The notes under the pieces were generated by a model. It was given only the letters and a program-made list of their open reading frames with translations. It searched no databases and was not told where the DNA came from. A DNA stretch of 64,000 bases from Areca catechu (lineage: Eukaryota > Streptophyta > Magnoliopsida > Arecales > Arecaceae), in the NCBI GenBank assembly GCA_021397845.1, contig CM038045.1:144542638-144606637 (forward strand), in the 5' to 3' direction. The translations under genes and the position numbers were made by a program. Shown one piece after another: positions 11,204 to 22,237 of this stretch; position 1 is the stretch's first letter, and every line of letters starts with the position of its first letter.

Positions 11204-12637
11204 TTAGATAAACATGAGAAGCTTCAAAAAATGGCAAAAAAAAAAGATAGATTCGGGGTTAGTTTGGTAGGGTGGAAAGTAAGAAAAATGGTTGAGGATA
11301 ATCGGATCGAATAGGATATAAGAAGGGGTGTCAAGGATTAATCCTAGACTAATGAGGTTGACCTTATGGGGTTGATGTCTATCTACATAATCTATTTTAT
11401 GGAAGAATGGGTCACTAATCTCAGGAAAGAGATCAATCAGAGTCAAAGGAGGGACTTCATCTTGAGGATATTGATTTAAAGAGATCATGTCCTTAATAAA
11501 TTCTTCTGGTTCTTGGATCTCAGGTCTGGGCTCTATAATTGGGCTTTCTTCTAGTAGCTCCTTAGGTAAGAGTCTAATAGTAGGGTTGGGTTCCTCATCC
11601 TCTAACTGCTCTTCCACTACAGGTTCAGTCTGGGTGTGGTTAGGGTCAACTAACTTTGGGTTGGCTTCTATCTGGGTATCTACCTGATCAACTAATTCTG
11701 AGTTGGTTTCTACTTAGGTGTGTTCAGGGTCAACTAATTCTAGGTAATCTATTGTATCTTTTCTTCTTCTTCCTCATACTCCTCCACTAAGCTCACATCA
11801 GCTTCATATATCTCCTTTTCTAGGTCATCTTGGTAAACCAATGGGATGGTAAGAGGGGGTTGACTAAGAAAAACTTATTGATGACTAGGGTGGTAGGGGT
11901 GAGTTGGTTAGGATCTTGTCCTGGGCTAGGGGTACTAGTCCTAAAGGGTTTAGGTTGACTAAACGGAATTGGACTAATACTAGGCTCATATCTAGGGATA
12001 CTGATCTTATGGGATTCGGGTTAACTAGAAAAAACTGGGCTCTACCCATAGGTACTAATCCTATCAGATTCGGGTTGGCTAAGGTAAACTGGCCTAGTAT
12101 GGACTCATAGGATGTGGGTTCAGATCTATGGGTTATGGATTCACTAGACTCGTAGGACATGGGTACATAGGATCTGGGTTCAGAGGATCTAGGTGCATAG
12201 GTTTTAGAGTCATAGGATATAGAGTCATGGGGTTTTGGCTCAGACCTATAGGTTGTGGATCTCTTGGGTTCAGGGTATGGGTCAGAGTATTGGGCTCTCC
12301 TAAAGTTGGGAGGTGGGGGACATGGGGTCCTAAGGTCAGGCTCATGTTTAGGTCTGATATGGGTCTCAGGGGTTTTCTCTTGGTTTCCTAATTGGTCTCC
12401 TATTTGGTCAGACATATGGGTTAACTGGTCAATCCTATTGGTCGCTTGGTTATTTGTTTGGATCAATTGGTTAATCTAAGTGGTCAACTGGGCAAGCTAG
12501 TTTTGGGTTTGGGTATTTGATTGGTTTATCTGGGTATTGGATTGATCAAACTTAAGGTTCATTTGGGATAACTGATTGTGGGTTTGGTCAAACTGTTCAA
12601 TCAAGGTTTTCATGAAAATCTCTAGATTAGGGTCCAT
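11204..12637 (-). pseudogene. E2 Gag-like protein, decayed
   Basis: The likely start is the ATG at 12637 (MDPNLEIFMKTLIEQFDQ). It is followed by a Gln/Asn-rich, coiled-coil-like region (QTNNQATNRIDQL), a Pro/Ser/Tyr-rich region, and a block with three imperfect DNA repeats starting at 11934, 12000 and 12054 (66- and 54-bp steps, both multiples of three; protein pattern FxLVNPNPxGLVP). The acidic tail at 11204-11617 (LLPKELLEESPIIEP...EIQEPEEFI) matches the E3 protein (SLPEETLESNQLIGP...EIQEICEY). Stops interrupt the N-terminal part and the middle. I cannot find the zinc knuckle that E3 has. Confidence 0.72.
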
Positions 12638-13884
12638 GGTTGAGCTGGGTTGGGGTTTAGACTGTTGATATTTAGTTCCTAACTAGTGGTCATATAATCA
12701 ATCAAACAAGTTGGTATGATGCAGTTAAGTACACAATGTTTACTATGGACTATAGTTTGCTAGACCTAGAGCCAAAACAGAATGGATCACTCAACTTACA
12801 CTTAACTCAATAGCTAATCCTTCCACTGGCCAGGTAAGAGGTGGGGTGGTGGGAGGCTCCCCCTGCTTGTGACAGGATCCTAATTAAAAACTACCAGTCC
12901 ACTTAGAGCGTTTGCCTCTAGACCTCTAGCCTTAGACACCAATTTTCAGTAATAGTTAGTGAATTAGGTGCACTAGTTGGCCCACATAATTCGGACCCGA
13001 CCTATTGGTGTCCCTAAGCTTTCTAAAGTAATTAGGTTACTAATGGATTTTAATTAAGGCTTGGGTTCTGATGCTAGGTGGTTGTTTTGGGCCCAGGACA
13101 GGTAATGAAATCCTGCCCCGATCTTAGAGAGAAAATTACCCTTAAGATTGATTAAATGAGATGATGAACACACTATGATCCCTAATGCAACTAATAACAA
13201 TCAAAAAAATAAAAATATTTTTTTACATTTTATGAGGTGGCAAATTAGGTTTATGTTGGTTAAGTTAGCAAACAGATTTTGGGCTTGGGTGAGGTAGGGT
13301 TTGGAAGTGATTAGGTTTAGTTTGATCAGGTATGCAAAACCAAAATTAAGGTTTGATTCGATGTAGAATTTGGTTCAGTTTTTGATGCAGAAAAATTTCA
13401 AGACAAAGAATGAAAAGTGAAGATGATCTCTACCAAGTTTCATACAAAACAAAATTTGGATGATGATGCAAAACCTAGGGTTTTTTAGACTATGTGCAAA
13501 AATCTTAGAATTCAGGTTAGGGTTCCTAATATGCCGATTTTGATAATTCTTGTGTTTCTGTAAAATAATTAAAATTATTACAAAGATCAAGACTAAACAA
13601 AGGATATACCATGCAAATTTAATGAAAAAAAAACTTAATACGATGAAATAGACCAAAATCTAGACACCTAATGCAGAGATAGGATGCAGAAATTTCTAAG
13701 GCAAAAGAAAATAGGCATGAAAAAATTTTACAGACCGAAATAAATCATAAGAAGAATTTAAAAAATACAATCAATTATAAAGAATTTTAAAAATAAAAAT
13801 TTTTTGATATCCTACATTCAAAAATAGTAAAAATAACAGACCATGTATAAGAATTACGCAATGCAGAAACTAGCCCTAAAACAT
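12638..13884 (-). other. Untranslated leader of E2
   Basis: AT-rich 1.2 kb between PBS and the Gag-like start. It contains the sense motif TTGGTGTCTA at 12933-12942 and a CTGGCCAGG-like block near 12830. Both recur in the leaders of E3, Copia-1 and Copia-6. No coding potential is convincing. Confidence 0.7.
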
Positions 13885-13896
13885 GCTCTGATACCA
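13885..13896 (-). other. Primer binding site of E2 (tRNA-iMet)
   Basis: TGGTATCAGAGC on the minus strand, two to five bases from the 5' LTR edge. Confidence 0.9.
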
Positions 13897-13898
13897 AA

Positions 13899-15505
13899 AC
13901 ATGCAGGACTATTTATGCATGCCAATTAATTTTATGTTATTAGGCATTAAGTTAGGAGTTTGTTTCCCAAGTTTCAAGCCAAGATATTGAGTAGGGAATT
14001 CTATAGGAAATCTGAAGCACAGGCATGCAGAAATAAACCCTAAAAGTGAAGAAACTTGACCGCCAAGACTAAGAAGCCCTGGTTAGGACTAGCTCTTCTG
14101 CAGTACCACTATCAGAGGAGTCTAGGGGGTGTACCTGGTAGAGATTTGTAGATCAATCTTGGAAGAGTTCGCTCTATGCTCTCATATGCAGCCTGGAAAA
14201 CAAAGCTATCAATCCTGCAGATTCGTGGCTTTCAATTTGGTAACCCGAAAGCTGGTCAGATGGAATCCTTGGATTCGTGAACTCTGAGAGACCTGTAAAT
14301 CACATAATAATGGTTAGGAAAACAAGAAAAGGTAGGCTAGATAACTGAAAGAAGAATAAGGGGAAGAGGTTTGAGGAAGGTGGCCAAGAGATGAAAAAGG
14401 CTGGAGGCTTGGAGGCAGGGCGCTGGGATCACACAAAAATCCTAAGGGATCATATGGAAACCCTTAATCACACTGAAATTCACTCAGAATTTTGAGGAAA
14501 ACTCAAGAGAAATTCATTCAAAATAATTGATCATTAGTTACAAGAGGGTGGAGGGGTTGGGCTTTTATAGATGTTCCCATGCCTTCTCCTTGTTAGGATA
14601 AGAATATAAGATTTGATAGGGAGAAGGATTACTAAGATTACACAATTTGAGTAGAAATAAAACAAAATCTCATAGTTAGAAGTGGGTTCTTCTCCTTCTT
14701 TGACTTGGTCAAGGGGCTTCTTCGTTGGGTTAGGAAGGAATATTCCTTCCTTTGACTTGGTCTTCCTCTTGGGCACTTGGGCTTGTCATGAATGGGCCTG
14801 GGGCGCCAACTACTTATAGGTTTCTGGGCTAGGGTGCTTGGGGGTAGTATATTCCATGGGAATCTTGGTCTCTTGTGCTTAGACACCTAATTGAACTTGG
14901 GATTGACTTTAGGACAGCAAGGGTGTCACCAACATGGGCTTGGGTGGTTTCCAAAGAGCTTTGGTGCATGGACTTGATCATGTTGGGCTGGAAACCCTGG
15001 GTTGGGATTCTCGAAGAATATTCTTGGACCCTGGTATCTTTTGTGGGCTTGCTTTGTTCTGGGATCCTGGTGAAGACTTTAGCTGATGCTCTTCCTCTTG
15101 TACCAAATTTTAAAAGAACACAACTTACTGGACTCTTACAAAACTCAATTGGATTGAGGTTGAGACAACTCAACTTATTACAGGACTCAATTTGACACAA
15201 GACCTAAAATGATGTAACAAGACCAAAATAACTATAGCCTCACAATGAGCAAACTTGAACAACTAAACTCAACTAAGCCGAACATAACCAAAAACTTGAC
15301 TCATAAACCCTAATGATGTGAGTCGACTCTAACTACAGGACTCAAGTGTAACAAGGCTTGAAAAACAAAACTCAAGGCCTAAATACAGGACTCAAATGGC
15401 TAACACAGCCAAATTATTGGACTCAGAGACAAAATTTGAATCATGACTAACGGACTCAAACTCAGGGACCCATAGTGAACTAGGGTTGACTTGATGTCCT
15501 TATCA
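13899..15505 (-). repeat. 5' LTR of E2
   Basis: It pairs with 8769-10355 throughout and ends in TATCA at 15505 beside the TSD ATTAG. The inner edge is slightly altered (ACATGCAGG where the outer copy has TGATGCGGG), so the border is good to about three bases. Confidence 0.9.
14562..14573 (-). promoter_or_regulatory. TATA box of E2 5' LTR
   Basis: The minus strand reads TCTATAAAAGC. The same place in E4 (plus strand, 35608-35620) and in E3 (25691-25702) also has a TATA box, always just after a CATGGGA or ACTCTCTTG block. Confidence 0.6.
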
Positions 15506-16045
15506 ATTAGCAAGCCTCATCAATTACTCAGGGAGCATTTGGCCTGAGTTCAGCCACAAACCCTTGAGTAGGCATCAATAGAGGCCATCTTTTATGCCCC
15601 AAGGATTAGCAAGCTTCACTAATCGCTTAGGGAGTGTTCAGTTAACATTCAACCACAAACCCTTGAGCAGGCATTGGCAAAGGCCTACTCTTATGCCCAA
15701 AGGTATTAGTGAGACTGACTGACCACTTAGGGAGCGTTCGGCCAGTGTTCAACTACAAACCCTCGAGCAGGCATTGACAGAGGCAAACTTCTATGCCCAA
15801 AGGCATCAAAAAGCCTCATTGACCACTCAAGGAGTATTTGGCTAGCATTCAACCACAAGTCCTTGAGTTGGCATTAATAGAGGCCAACTCCTATGTCCAA
15901 AGGCATCAACGAGCCTCACTGATCACTCAAGAAGTATTTGACCAGCATTCAGCCATAAGCCCTCGAGTGGGCACTAGTAGAGACCTACTTCCTTGCCTAA
16001 AGGCATTAATGTGCCTTATCAACTACTCAAGAAATGTTTGTTATA
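15506..16045 (+). repeat. 100-bp tandem array, right part (Tat-like LTR copy A)
   Basis: About five to six more units of the array at 8487-8768. Each has TTGAGCAGGCAT(T/C) and AGGCCAACTCCTATG blocks. Compared with copy B the unit is about 11 bp longer; the extra bases look like a short duplication around GCATTCAGCCA. Confidence 0.88.
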
Positions 16046-17643
16046 AGCTTTTGGGCCATGAGCACTCCTATGAGCACTCCGAATAGTGAAACTTTATTGG
16101 TGCACCTATCTTAAATCCTGGAGAAGCGACACCCAAACATTCACTGCTATGGTTTCCACCACATGGCCAGCTCTTTGTCATGTCCTGAAATCTCCAATCA
16201 TCACAAGATAGGTGGAGGGAGGCATGCCTAGATTTCCTATAATCTAGTCCATCATTTAATAAGGCATGCCATGTACTTTACTGGAGATAGGGATGCATTT
16301 AAAGAGAGATGACACCCCTTGTAAGCAGGAAAGCTACACACGACATGTGGGACACTTTGCCACCATTGACCAGATCTAATAGGATTTTGGTCAGGACCAA
16401 ATTATCCTTAAGCCTCTATCTACAAAAAGGGACTTCGAGCAAGTACCTAAGATATGCAAGCTATCCCGCTTATACTCCCCCACTATTGGTATTGATATTG
16501 ACTTGAGCATTGGAGTGCTATCACCAGGGCCATTCCTAGTAGGGCTTTTTTGCAGGTACCGCTTCTCGAAGCCTGGCCTATAGCATCCAGTACAGCATCA
16601 GCTCAATCTCCCAATCCGGTGCTTGACGAATCTTGGCACCAACACCATCATTTTCTAACTTATCTGTAAGAGATTAGAATCTTAAGATATTTCAAGATCT
16701 TGGGATATTTTTAGTTATATGCAGATAAGGTAATGAATCGAGCTTAATCCTTGCCAAGAATGTTGGCTCAAGGCTATTATGGAAATATCTCAGATTGGGT
16801 TAATTACATAGGTCAACAACATCAAATGTATCTTCCTTTTCAGTATTGGTTGAGGTACAAATTTTTTTCCATAACAGTTTCCCCCCACTCCCAAGTTCAA
16901 GCTAATAATAGCTCAGATGAAGAGAGTAGTCATTTTTTTAGACTTTTTGACAATGCTACCTCAAGATCAAAAGACACCGCCATTCTTTTCAAGGCATTAC
17001 CATGTAAGATTAACTTGGTTGTTGTAGTCGGCCTTACTAATATTAAGTAGAAAAGCTTCCAAGTTTCAATCATCAGGTCAGATAATTTGATTTGACCCAC
17101 TAACATCTTATAGTGATTAACTTTTTAGTTCCGATCCTTAGATTAGATCCTTAGTTTAGATTACTCTGAGGTTTTCTAAGTTAAAGTTAATGATAGCTTT
17201 GGGTTGAGCTAGGTATTTGATTTAGGGTTGTGAGCTTTGAGCTAATACTTGATATTTGAAGTGATCTTGACATTGCCTTCCCATAGGTTGGTCATTCCTA
17301 GAATTGACCTAGTTTAAAGGATTTACTTTGATTTGGCTTATTTTTGTGATCTTCTTGTGAGATGGCCCAAGGTTTTGACCATGGGTTACAGATAAAAAAT
17401 CTTAGATCAGATTGATTTTATTGATGTTCAGAGTATTGACCGACACTATAAATATGACATAAAATATATTAAAATGCATAATATTTAATAGTTGTTATTT
17501 TGAATTTGATGCTTTTTATGAATTATTTTAGATATTGTACTTAACCTAATAATTGCAAGAATTTAACCCAACTAATGCAGTCAAGCTTGAACATAAAGTA
17601 ATTAAAACATATATAGAATAGTTGGTAGTCACCACAAGTCACC

Positions 17644-17740
17644 ATGAGCCTATCACAAGTACCCACAAGCTACCATGAGCTTGTCACAAGTAGCCATAAG
17701 CTACCATGAGCTTGTTATGAGCAACCACAAGCCACCATGA
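17644..17740. repeat. 31-bp minisatellite, three copies
   Basis: Three imperfect units with the shared core ACAAGCTACCATGAGC follow each other at about 31-bp spacing. Confidence 0.7.
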
Positions 17741-18426
17741 GTTAAGCACATGCCCATGCCTAAGTAGGCAAGAAGCCAAGACAAGCAAGAGAAGCAAACA
17801 AGGCATCAACCAAAGCAAGCATGTCTTGGGGTGCCACCTTTGAAGATCCAAGGGCCACAATGCTAGGCACCACATGTCTCATAGATTCAAGAAAAGGCAA
17901 CATTCTAATTAAGGGCTTTTGAGAATTCAAGAAAGACCTTGTGGCTAAGATTTCAAGATGCTTCCTCATATGGATTCAAAGATTTATCAAGGGCTAGAAC
18001 ACCACCACAAAGGAACCAAGGGATGACATTGATGGTGCTCCTCCTTATGAAATCCTAGAAGCATATATTTAAACCCTTGTGCCACCCTATCTTGAGGGAT
18101 ATTAAGCCTTGCCTCCACATAGCCGCCCCTGCTCTCTCTCCCTCTCTTCCATGCCCCAACCAAGCCACCATCCCTCTTCTTCCATGCCACAATAGCTGCC
18201 GTCTCCCTTCTTCTTCAAACTCTGTTGCAACCACATCCCTTCCATTCATCCTCTACTTAAGAAGGAGAAGAAGTCTTATAAAATAGATTTGTGCTTATGT
18301 TCTTACACTTTATTTTAGATTCCCTTTTTTTATGCAAATCAATGAATATGTCTTTTTCCTTTATCACTTTCTTATGCATATTTAATAGCTAATATTTCAT
18401 AGATTGATCTAAATTTTTAAATAATC

Positions 18427-18620
18427 TATACTCCAAGGAGATGCACCATGGTCCAAGGATATGGTGCATGCTCAAGAGAGATAGGTTGTCTCAAAACATG
18501 ATCCTTTACTTTTGACTTATGATATCCATCTTAGGATTGCCTATACTCCAAAGAGAAGGGCCATGCTCCAAGGGTATGGTTCATACTCAATAGATATAAG
18601 CTATACCAAGACCCCAATCA
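18427..18620. repeat. Diverged direct duplication of about 114 bp
   Basis: CTATACTCCAAGGAGA...GTCCAAGGATATGGT at 18427 recurs as CTATACTCCAAAGAGA...CTCCAAGGGTATGGT at 18541, with the following 40 bases also alignable. Confidence 0.65.
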
Positions 18621-19299
18621 TAAGTTTCTATTTGAATCATAAAGAGAATACAAAAATATGGTTCTACAAGATGAATTCAAGATTCCTAAGATGTTCTTTT
18701 TGTTTAATCACTTTCTCAGTTTAGTTAGATTTCACATTACTCTTCTCACTTAGTCTCCCATAGTTTTCATACAAATGTTTTTTCTTTATTTCAAATATGA
18801 ATTTGCCCAAGATCCCTAAGAAAAAGACTTGACTAATCCTATTCTATGGATTAGTTAGTCAGTATTAATTAAATTTGATCACCTTACAATAAGTGATCAA
18901 ATTTTGATACCATTGTTGAGATCTTGGCACATCTATTTTTAAAAAGAAAATTAATTTTTTCTTTATTACTTGTTTTATTTCTCATCTCATATTTTTTTCT
19001 TTAAAAAATGAAACACAAAAAGGAAAAAAAAGAGAGACACATTTTCCATAACATTTAATTAATTTAAAGAAACAAATAAAAAAATAAAAAAACTTTCTAC
19101 TTTGGATGCCTTGCTTTATTTGCATCCTCATAATTAACTTTAAGGGCAAAACCCATTAACAAAATAAGGTGGGGATTTCATCCCATAAATCACCACCCTT
19201 CATATTGCATCACCTAACCTTAATTTTTAAAATTAATTAGACATCAGCCCTAGGATACTTGAGCTCACTAGGACAAGGTACCCTTAGAGTTGGACTGGG

Positions 19300-19495
19300 T
19301 TAAGGTTATTAGTTAATTGGTGTTTAGGCAAGTGGTTTATAAATAAGATTTTGAAGGAAGGTGGCTACTTAATTGGTTTCATTCATTGACCTGATCAATT
19401 TAATTTGTATCTAAAGAAAGCAACGGGGGGACCCCCACTAACTTTATACTTACTTGGCTAGCTAGTTGGTTAGCTTCTAACTTAGAGGGCTCAAT
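19300..19495 (+). repeat. Copia leader fragment in plus orientation
   Basis: Its order of blocks matches the reverse complement of the Copia-1 leader at 4030-4150: TTGGTGT(T/C)TAGGCAAGTGG, then TTAATTGGTT, then AGAAAGCAACGGGGGGA. In Copia-1 these lie in the untranslated leader. No pol follows here, because E3 begins at 19501. After E3 the same target DNA resumes at 26591. Confidence 0.7.
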
Positions 19496-19500
19496 GGCAA

Positions 19501-19562
19501 TGATGCAGAACGAAAGCTCTGATACCAAAAATGATGCAGAACGAAAGCTCTGATACCAAAAA
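19501..19562 (-). repeat. Two tandem 31-bp copies of LTR end plus PBS at the 3' end of E3
   Basis: Units 19501-19531 and 19532-19562 are identical. On the plus strand each is the first 11 bases of the LTR (TGATGCAGAAC), then GAAA, then the PBS complement GCTCTGATACCA, then four or five A. A third TGATGCAGAAC at 19563 starts the LTR proper. The PBS normally occurs only inside the element (24796-24807). The outermost TGATGCA abuts the TSD, so this end was used by integrase. Confidence 0.95.
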
Positions 19563-21346
19563 TGATGCAGAACAAAGAACAAAGAAGCGTATGCGAAAGT
19601 AAATTTAAGATTAATTCTTTTTTTTTTGTTTTTTTTGTTTTTTTTTTTTATATTTCAGAAATTGGCTTCGACTCAAAGTAAAGTTAAACTAAGTCGATGG
19701 AAACTAGGTAATGATTGAAAGCACAATTTAGAAGAAGCTAAGTTATCAAAGTAGTTCAGAAGTAACGGATCGCTGGGGGTTGAGAAACTCCCAGACATAG
19801 GGTTTCGCTCTGAACTTTCAACAGGACAGAAATAAAGAGAAGAGATGGTTTACCAACCAGACAATGATCTTCACAGAATTTGGGTGGAAGAACTCTCTCG
19901 AGCAGATTGTTGGATCCTCGGATTCGACTATCTTCGCAATGGATCCTCCAATACTGGCCTCGTGGCTGGGTCAGCTTCTCCTGAACTCAAGATCTGGGAA
20001 GAAGAAAAACAAGTGATGGATTCAGAGACTCAGGGAAGGATTTACCAAGTCGAAGAACTTGAAGGTTGATGTCGCTGAGATCTGAATTCTCTTGAAGGCT
20101 GATTCAACTCCCACTGGAAAGAGCTTTGGATCTGAAGTACCCTGACTGTAGCTGGATGCTGGTGGTCGGCCTGGACTTGGGGAGAGAGGCCGTGGGAGGT
20201 GGAATATGCTAGGGCTTAGTGGAAAGAAAAGGGTGATGGGCGGCTAGGTTTTGGGAGTGGAGTGGCTAACCTAGGGTTTGGGTTTTGGAGATCTCACACC
20301 TCCTCAAGGTTCCTAGGGAACCCGGATTTACTCCCTCACGGAGCTCAACACCTGGATGCAAGTGCGAAAGAGAGAAAACACAGAGTTTGCTCACTAAAAA
20401 AAATTAGTTTCATTCATCTCATTCCTTAGAACTTACAAAGGGGTTTTAATTTATAGGACATTACAAGAGAGTAGGGTTTTACATCTTCCCATGTGGGACT
20501 AAAGGAGGGGATCTTTAAATTAGGATTGTAGGATCAATCCCTACTCATATGGCCGGCCAAATAATTCCAAAGATGATTGAGGCTTCAAAAAAGGAAAGTG
20601 GGTGGCGCCTCCTTGTCTTGACCTCCAAGAAAATTATTTTTTTCCTTCTATGCTTGGCTTTATCTGGAAGTGTTTGGGCGCCTCTTAACCTTGCCCTCCA
20701 AGAGAAAATTTGTTTCCTTTTATATCTGGCTTTAGTTGGAATGACTAGGGCGCCTCCTAACCTTGCTCTTCAAGAGAAATCTCCTTCCTTCCATGGCTCA
20801 ACCCTTTTTGGATACCTCCTTTTCTTTCTCCCCAAGTTATGGCTCTTTCTAACTTTGTTTTGAGTATTTTTGGCAGGTAATGGGTGCCTCCTTAAAGTTC
20901 TCTCCAAGAGAATTTCTTCCCTTTCATAGTTTGGTTCTTTTGGGAATGTCTTGGACCGCCCCCTTGATTTGTGGACCCCTAGTGGATTTCTCCTCAATTG
21001 GCGCATGAAAGAGGGGAGCTGCTATCTGTGGTGTGGGGACCAAAGCCTGCTGGATGGAGATGTGGCACCCCCTGGACTCAGGCGTATGGCTGGGAGTGTG
21101 GCTGGGAGTGTGGCGCCCACTTGCTTGGCCTTGGAAGAAAATGTAACACCCCAGGTTGAAGCCCTAGTCCACTACTGAGTCAACATGACTCAACAAAATG
21201 AAAATGCAGGTAATATAGACTCAAGCTAAATTGAGTTGATCTAGTCAACTCTTATTACAAACCAAAAATCCTAATTCTTCGGGAAAGGTTAATCAGAGAT
21301 CCAGATGGAGCTCTGAAGTCTTCTTCTGAGTCTGGTGCCCGCACCA
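19563..21346 (-). repeat. 3' LTR of E3
   Basis: 1784 bp, nearly identical to 24812-26590. It ends GGTGCCCGCACCA at 21346, followed by the PPT. It contains a T-rich tract on the plus strand at 19616-19650 and a tandem repeat at 20604-20955. Open frames of about 75-104 codons inside occur in both LTRs and look like chance. Confidence 0.95.
20604..20955. repeat. About 72-bp tandem repeat in E3 U3 (left LTR)
   Basis: Units begin at 20604, 20677, 20749, 20810 and 20883, each with a GGCGCCT-like start followed by CTTNACCTCCAAGAGAAA-like sequence and a CTTTNATGGCTT-like part. The array lies in U3, upstream of the TATA on the minus strand. The right LTR carries the same array. Confidence 0.8.
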
Positions 21347-21365
21347 ATTCTCCCAGGGTGGGAGG
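21347..21365 (-). other. Polypurine tract region of E3
   Basis: The minus strand reads CCCACCCTGGGAGAAT immediately before the LTR start TGGTGCGGGC. E2 and E4 have matching tracts. Confidence 0.8.
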
Positions 21366-21531
21366 AACTCGACCCTGTCGAGTATGGATCAAGTAGGCTC
21401 TGGTATCTCTCCAAGAGGTCTGGGTCCAGTTCTTGTAATTCTTCTCGGGAGATCCAAGAGTCATCAGAATCTGGCCTTCCTAGCCAGCGGACCAGGTATC
21501 TTTGGTATCCTCGATTACGAGTAGAGATAAC

Positions 21532-22150
21532 CTAATCATCCAGGATCTTTTCAATCTGCTCTTTCCTCACAGGCCAATTTGTTGGTGGACACACAGGGTC
21601 AGGTTCACTCTCAAGAGCAGGATTAGGTTCAAAAGCCTCACTGAGAATCACAGCTGGCTCCCTATACTCTACTAGGTCTGAAATGTTGAAAGTGGAGCTA
21701 ATGCCTAGTTCTGGAGGTAACTCGAGCACATAGGCATTGGATCCTACTCTCTTCACCACTCTAAATGGTCCAGCTCTTCTAGCATGTAACTTTCTAACGG
21801 TTCCATGAGGAAACCGTTCAGGCCTTAACCTAATCATTACATAGTCTCCCTCAACAAAAGTTTTGACTCGTCTTTGAGAATCAGCCAACTTCTTATAAGT
21901 TTCATTACTTAAAATTTTTTTTGGCATGAATTTCTTTATGCAAGTCTTCTACATGCTATGCAAGTGCATCAAGAGACTTGTGTGTGTGGGCTAATAGTGA
22001 AATCAGATCAAGTAGTGTGTGAGGCTTGTATCCATGAATAATTTCAAAGGGACTCTAGCCTATAGACCTATTGATTGAAACATTGAATGCAATTTCAGCC
22101 CTGGACAAAATACAAATCCCAATTTCTGGTGCTCTCAAAATCTGAGACAA
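21532..22150 (-). pseudogene. E3 integrase C-terminal end with GPY/F module
   Basis: The open stretch 21532-21927 reads the end of a Ty3/Gypsy integrase. It has SNETYKKLADSQRR, then GDYVMIRLRPERFP, the GPY/F core ARRAGPFRVVKRVGSNAYVL, and the tail LGISSTFNISDLVEYREP. Upstream, with two stops, come SRAEIAFNVSINRS and SPFEIIHGYKPHT, the last part of the integrase catalytic region. It starts abruptly near 22150; the zinc finger and the catalytic Asp/Asp/Glu are absent. The C-terminal 131 codons are open, with an ATG at 21927. A separate protein is possible but unproven. In full integrases this module contacts DNA and helps choose the target. Confidence 0.9.
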
Positions 22151-22237
22151 TGTCCTAAACTCGACTGACGATGCATTCCTAAAGAATGGACTTTATTCAA
22201 AGGAATCCTAGGTCTAAACCTAACAAACTACGGCTCT

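Larger units (their letters stand above)
8769..15505 (-). mobile_element. E2: non-autonomous Ty3-type LTR retrotransposon, complete with TSD
   Basis: The LTRs are 8769-10355 and 13899-15505. The 5-bp TSD ATTAG is perfect at 8764-8768 and 15506-15510. The interior (3.5 kb, minus strand) contains PBS, leader, a decayed Gag-like frame and then only the integrase C-terminus before the PPT. Protease, RT, RNase H and the integrase core are absent, at the same place as in E3. LTR termini, PPT and domain order match E3, E4 and the solo LTR at 37892-39378, so these form one family. Stops and frameshifts make it older than E3. Confidence 0.9.
8290..16643 (+). mobile_element. Tat-like Ty3 LTR, copy A, interrupted by E2
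   Basis: The left part (to 8768) and the right part (15511-16643), joined across E2, are collinear with 59100-60534. Both have a tandem array, then a conserved stretch (GGCATGCCA...GCATTTAAA), then a TATA region, then the end TTGGCACCAAC. In copy B this end is followed by Tat-type gag. In copy A the DNA after 16643 is not gag, so only an LTR is left here. The TATA of copy B (CTTATAAAAAG) is decayed in copy A (CTACAAAAAGG near 16420). Left edge uncertain. Confidence 0.7.
16644..19500. other. Decayed LTR-like DNA; no gene supported
   Basis: Several weak signals are present. Near 16860-16900 the minus strand reads GGGAGTGGGGGGAAACTGTTATGG, like a PPT followed by an LTR start. Near 18063-18073 a plus-strand TATATTTAAA precedes a C-rich stretch typical of a plant LTR R-region. 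At 18280-18420 the sequence resembles the Athila-like LTR near 55850-55960. Open frames of 60-70 codons have no recognisable homology. From 19300 the DNA becomes a plus-strand Copia leader (separate entry). Confidence 0.4.

Noticed and set aside
8487..16045. CRISPR-like repeat array
   Set aside because: Units are direct, 100 bp, without unique spacers, and lie in a plant LTR.
20549..20863. 104-codon hydrophobic frame in the E3 LTR, repeated at 25793-26107
   Set aside because: It runs antisense to E3 and across the U3 tandem repeat, whose units explain its repeated Leu-rich blocks. Two copies exist only because LTRs come in pairs.
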